Assembly (NCBI RefSeq): GCF_927798115.1 | Contig: NZ_CAKMMG010000004.1 | Span: 297,399-361,398 of the forward strand | Direction of reading: 5' to 3' | Source of the DNA: Paenibacillus auburnensis | GTDB taxonomy: Bacteria; Bacillota; Bacilli; Paenibacillales; Paenibacillaceae | Length of the DNA: 64,000 bases | Part shown: positions 60,960-64,000 of the stretch, piece by piece | Numbering within the stretch: position 1 is the stretch's first letter | Layout: each line of letters begins with the position of its first letter | The notes under the pieces: generated by a model | The model's input: the letters and a program-made list of their open reading frames with translations, nothing else | What the model was told of the DNA's origin: nothing | Databases searched by the model: none | Program-made: the position numbers and the translations under genes

Positions 60960-61145
60960 GTAGTTGGAATTTCTCCATCTACTTTTCTCTCGTCGGGCCC
61001 CGGGCAAGACTTAATTGGATTTTCTCCAACTATTTTCTTCTCTATGGATCAAAGTCAGCAGATTACAGGCATTTAGCTGGAGGAATTCCACCTATATTCT
61101 GCTTTTAGGCGAAAATGGATGAATTAGTTGGAGGTTTTCCCACTA
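60960..61145. repeat. Four-unit quasi-palindromic array, copy III (TTAGTTGGA/TCCAACTA units)
   Basis: Units start at 60960, 61011, 61073 and 61124 (steps 51, 62, 51; spacers 29, 40, 29 bp). Each has left half TTARYTGGA and right half YCCAMCTA, so the core GGA/TCC is symmetric. It lies in the 814-bp gap between lacI and the flavin oxidoreductase gene. The rest of the gap (to 61412) shows only AT-rich sequence. Copies I and II have identical spacing with different spacers. Confidence 0.82.
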
Positions 61146-61412
61146 GGTTTTTGCGGGTAAGTCCAGTCATACTGATAAGTCAGTCCATCAGGCGGTGGAC
61201 CATCCATAGAGCATACGCCGTAACCAAAACAGTATTATAGACCTCCATCCTCCTCGCCTCCTCGCTTCTCATTCCTTACTCACTTCCCCACAGACACAAA
61301 CTTACTTAAAGTGTGTAAATAGTATTATTTCATGTTATAATTACCGGGTAGATCAATTCATAGCTGCAAATACTGCTGTAAGATGTTAAGCCTATAACTT
61401 GGAGGGATTATT

Positions 61413-62426
61413 GTGAAACAACTGCGGGACATTCCCATTTCCGTGCTGGATCTCGCTCCGATTGTGGAGGGCGGAACAGCTGCGGATTCACTGCATAACA
61501 CATTAGATTTAGCACGCCATGCCGAAGGTTGGGGGTATCACCGCTATTGGCTGGCGGAACATCATAATATGACCGGTATTGCCAGCTCGGCTACCTCTGT
61601 CGTTATCGGGCATGTGGCTGCCGGAACCAAGAGCATTCGTGTAGGTTCCGGGGGCATCATGCTCAGCAACCATGCGCCGCTCATGATTGCTGAGCAGTTC
61701 GGAACCCTGGAGTCCCTGTTTCCGGGACGCATTGATCTCGGTCTTGGCCGGGCACCCGGCTCCGACCAGGCGGCTGCAAGAGCACTGCGGCGCGGCCTCG
61801 GCAGTGACGGCAGCGAATTTCCTGAGCAGCTGAGCGAACTCAGAGCCTACTTCGATCCGAACGGCGCGGGTTCACGTCCGCTCGGAGTGCGCGCTACACC
61901 GGGCGAAGGCTTGAACGTACCGATCTGGCTGCTCGGATCAAGCGGGTTCAGCGCCCAGCTTGCGGGTCAGCTGGGCTTGCCGTTTGCTTTTGCCAGCCAC
62001 TTTGCACCGGATTATCTGCTGCCTGCACTCCATCTATACCGCAGCAGCTTCAAGCCGTCAGCTTCACTCGACAAGCCGCATGTCATGGTTGGCCTCGGCA
62101 TTACCGCCGCCGACACCACTGGAGCAGCACGCTGGCTGGCCACTTCGCAGCAGCAGCAGTTCCTGAACATTATCCGCGGCCGCACCGGCAAGCTCCAGCC
62201 ACCGGTTGATGACATGGAGAGCCTATGGTCTCCCCAGGAAAAAGCGCTCCTGCTCGATAAGCAGAAATATTCCATTGCCGGAGACAAAGCATATATCAAG
62301 GAGCGTCTTCTGCAGGTGCTGGAGGAAACCGGGGCGGATGAATGGATTATTGCCTCGCAGATTTATGATCATACAGCACGGTTACGTTCCTACGAGCTGG
62401 TAGCGGAGCTAATCAAGGACAATTAA
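61413..62426 (+). CDS. LLM class flavin-dependent oxidoreductase (luciferase-like)
   Basis: This 337-residue TIM-barrel flavoprotein has [87 protein letters not shown] and [25 protein letters not shown]. This is the MsnO8/LLM type 1 pattern. It uses reduced FMN; the substrate is unknown. GTG 61413 follows GGAGGG. Confidence 0.9.
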   Translation: MKQLRDIPISVLDLAPIVEGGTAADSLHNTLDLARHAEGWGYHRYWLAEHHNMTGIASSATSVVIGHVAAGTKSIRVGSGGIMLSNHAPLMIAEQFGTLESLFPGRIDLGLGRAPGSDQAAARALRRGLGSDGSEFPEQLSELRAYFDPNGAGSRPLGVRATPGEGLNVPIWLLGSSGFSAQLAGQLGLPFAFASHFAPDYLLPALHLYRSSFKPSASLDKPHVMVGLGITAADTTGAARWLATSQQQQFLNIIRGRTGKLQPPVDDMESLWSPQEKALLLDKQKYSIAGDKAYIKERLLQVLEETGADEWIIASQIYDHTARLRSYELVAELIKDN

Positions 62427-62452
62427 AAACGAATTTCCGTTTGAATCATTAG

Positions 62453-62507
62453 CAAGGAGATTACCCGGGGATAGGGAACTACCACTTCCTTCCGGTTGAT
62501 CTCCTTG
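62453..62507 (+). terminator. Terminator of the flavin oxidoreductase gene
   Basis: Stem CAAGGAGAT/ATCTCCTTG with an inner CCGG pair and long loop, followed by T7. Confidence 0.85.
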
Positions 62508-62788
62508 TTTTTTTGTGTTTTGTTCTTAATAAAAAACCTTGGTTTTCGATATAACCAAAGAAATAGTTAGAAAACTGAAGCTATTACCTGATATTGACCA
62601 TAAATTATCTATATATTACTCATTTTCAATGAATTAAGGCGCTCCTATCGTTTTTGTTTATTTAAATTATTGATTATACTGTAATTATTCGTTATAACGA
62701 ACATACATATGACCATACTATCTATAAGTACTGTTTCAATAGGCTGTAGTACCTCAAACATAGTAGTCCTCCAAAATACCACTTATAT

Positions 62789-62841
62789 CGACAAGCGGTG
62801 GGGAAACAGCACAGATCCGGCGGATTCTTGTCGGGCTGTGC
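62789..62841 (+). ncRNA. Possible pseudoknotted 5' leader RNA of the surface-protein gene
   Basis: CGACAAG (62789-62795) pairs with CTTGTCG (62827-62833). Inside, ATCC-GGC-GGAT (62815-62825) forms a small hairpin. GCACAG (62809-62814) in the loop can pair with CTGTGC (62836-62841) outside, which gives an H-type pseudoknot about 40 nt before the start codon. The 62510-62788 stretch upstream is strongly AT-rich with no coding signal. This could be a riboswitch or a protein-binding leader; I cannot name a known class. Confidence 0.4.
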
Positions 62842-62881
62842 GGGGGCAGCGTTGCTTTCCAGTAGAAAGGGGCGGAGGAAA

Positions 62882-63850
62882 GTGAAGAAAAGATACCATA
62901 TGACCATAATTGGCGCCTACATTCTAATTGTGCTGATCGGTGTTATCTGGCATGCCGGAGGTGTAAGTGCAGAGGACACGATTAAACTCACGGTCAATTC
63001 GCATACTAAAAGTACCGCCATTATGAGTAATATGCAGCCGGGGGACAAGAGTGCCTCAGAATATACGGTTATTAACGAAGGGTCAGAGCCGTTTGATTAC
63101 TTTGTAGATTTCGAATTTCTCTCCGGAGACGTGGATTTGTACAATATTCTGCAAATGACCCTGCAAAAAGAGGGAGTAATTCTCTATTCCGGAGTGATGA
63201 GCCAGGCGGAGGGCCGTGTCGCCATAGGATCACTCCCCGGTGGCGGAACGGAAGCAATTCAAATGGATGTGGTTTTTCCCGCTGAGGCAGGCAATGAGTT
63301 TCAGGGGAAAAAGGTTGGCGTTGCCTTTAACTTCACCGCCTCCGCTTCACCGCAGCCGTCAACGGAACCTAGCCCTACACCTTCGGCTTCTGCTTCACCG
63401 GGGCCATCTGATGGAGCCAGCCCTACGCCTTCCAGTACTGTTTCACCGAATCCGTCAAGCAGCCCTAGCCCTGCACCGACATTCACCTCCATCCCTGGGG
63501 GTTCGCAACCACCGTCATCATCGCCTGCTCCGTCAGCAACTTCGGCTGTGACAGCTACACCGGGGACAGATGAAGTTACTGTAACTGATGCACCTGTTCC
63601 ACTCGGTGGCGGCGACAATGCTCAAGCAACACCTTCTCCGGACTCAGGAAGCATAGCTACCGGCAGTTCGCCTACTCCGTCTGCCGATCCCGGGGTGACG
63701 GTGGACGATGACGAGCTCCCGCTCTCCCCGCAGGATGGCGGCGATAAACTGCCTGATACGGCAGAACCGTGGTATAACCTGATCTTAATCAGTATGGCGG
63801 TAGCGATCCTCAGCATCATCGTGCTGCGCAGACTGAATTCGAAGAAATAA
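62882..63850 (+). CDS. TasA/camelysin-like surface protein with LPDTA sorting signal
   Basis: This 322-residue secreted protein has a signal peptide (about 8-33, GVIWHAGGVSAED). A beta-rich domain resembling TasA/CalY camelysin (LTVNSHTKSTAIMSNMQPGD, ASEYTVINEGSEPFDYFVDFEFLSGD) is followed by a Ser/Pro/Thr-rich stalk (about 160-275). At the end lie KLPDTA, a hydrophobic helix and a basic tail, a cell-wall sorting signal. LPDTA is used by the YhcS-like class D sortases of Bacillus. GTG 62882 is the likely start (GGAGG at only 3 nt; AAGGGG at 11 nt). It precedes a probable sortase gene by 30 bp. Confidence 0.75.
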   Translation: MKKRYHMTIIGAYILIVLIGVIWHAGGVSAEDTIKLTVNSHTKSTAIMSNMQPGDKSASEYTVINEGSEPFDYFVDFEFLSGDVDLYNILQMTLQKEGVILYSGVMSQAEGRVAIGSLPGGGTEAIQMDVVFPAEAGNEFQGKKVGVAFNFTASASPQPSTEPSPTPSASASPGPSDGASPTPSSTVSPNPSSSPSPAPTFTSIPGGSQPPSSSPAPSATSAVTATPGTDEVTVTDAPVPLGGGDNAQATPSPDSGSIATGSSPTPSADPGVTVDDDELPLSPQDGGDKLPDTAEPWYNLILISMAVAILSIIVLRRLNSKK

Positions 63851-63880
63851 GCCTAAGGGCCGAAGGTTGGAGGAGAGAGT

Positions 63881-64000
63881 ATGAGGATACGTTCCGGGGT
63901 AGCTTTTGCCGTGAAGCTGATCTTCCTGCTCTCTCTCTGTGTACTGGTGTATTCTGCCGTGCAAATCTTCAAAGCGCCCGTGGAAGCCCGTCATGCCCTG
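63881..64000 (+). CDS. Probable sortase, N-terminal fragment (runs off window)
   Basis: Only 40 codons are visible: a signal-anchor type start MRIRSGVAFAVKLIFLLSLCVLVYSAVQIFKAPVEARH. GGAGGAGAG precedes ATG 63881. The sequence alone does not show catalytic residues. The call rests on the signal-anchor N-terminus and its position 30 bp after an LPDTA-protein gene, the usual place for a cognate class D sortase. Confidence 0.45.
   Translation, partial: MRIRSGVAFAVKLIFLLSLCVLVYSAVQIFKAPVEARHAL

Noticed and set aside
60960..61145. Array as a MITE
   Set aside because: No terminal inverted repeats or target duplication around any of the three copies, and spacers are unrelated.

Overview
The window looks like chromosome of a Paenibacillus-type Firmicute. 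Gene content is typical of that group: a fused EcfA-EcfT protein, futalosine-route menaquinone genes, a GH65-phosphorylase/beta-phosphoglucomutase fusion, FlxA- and FapA-type proteins, strong AGGAGG ribosome sites and cre-like boxes. Base composition is moderate, roughly balanced GC. No rRNA, tRNA, phage or CRISPR array was seen.

Left part (1-11 kb): a PucR-type regulator faces an operon on the minus strand with a SsuABC/NMT1-type ABC transporter, a CoA-acylating (methyl)malonate-semialdehyde dehydrogenase broken by a one-base frameshift, and a class III aminotransferase. The set fits beta-alanine or pyrimidine-derived catabolism (inference). A diguanylate cyclase follows. 11-24 kb: MBL hydrolase, DUF72 protein, intracellular alpha-amylase, a biotin ECF module (bioY divergent from ecfA and an ecfA-ecfT fusion), nitroreductase, MprF, FlxA-like protein, and an MFS/DMT exporter pair. 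24-31 kb: an mhq-type quinone-stress regulon (MarR regulator, DoxX, ring-cleaving dioxygenase, hydrolase) with matching palindromes, then mqnB-mqnD, a methyltransferase and an endonuclease-like protein. An IS3-family element lies at 31.4-32.7 kb. 32.8-47 kb: potABCD, a FUSC exporter, a FapA/DUF342 gene behind a c-di-GMP-I riboswitch, a LysR/DMT/aldo-keto reductase group, and hcp divergent from a Crp/Fnr regulator with an intervening palindrome. 47-60.6 kb: a GGDEF-EAL sensor protein, a LacI regulator, DinB, and a disaccharide-phosphorolysis operon (substrate-binding protein, two permeases, GH65-betaPGM fusion) with its LacI regulator, four copies of one palindromic operator and cre boxes. Right end: flavin oxidoreductase, a TasA/camelysin-like LPDTA-anchored surface protein, and the start of a probable sortase.

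The most unusual observation is a dispersed intergenic element seen three times (27.5, 31.2 and 61.0 kb). Each copy has exactly four ~22-bp quasi-palindromic units starting 51, 61-62 and 51 bp apart (spacers 29, 40 and 29 bp). The spacers differ between copies, and the core of the unit changes with matching changes in both half-sites. I do not recognise this element from any named family.

Cyclic-di-GMP recurs: one GGDEF protein, one GGDEF-EAL protein and one c-di-GMP riboswitch lie within 41 kb. All functional names rest on reading the sequence and family knowledge; no database search was run.
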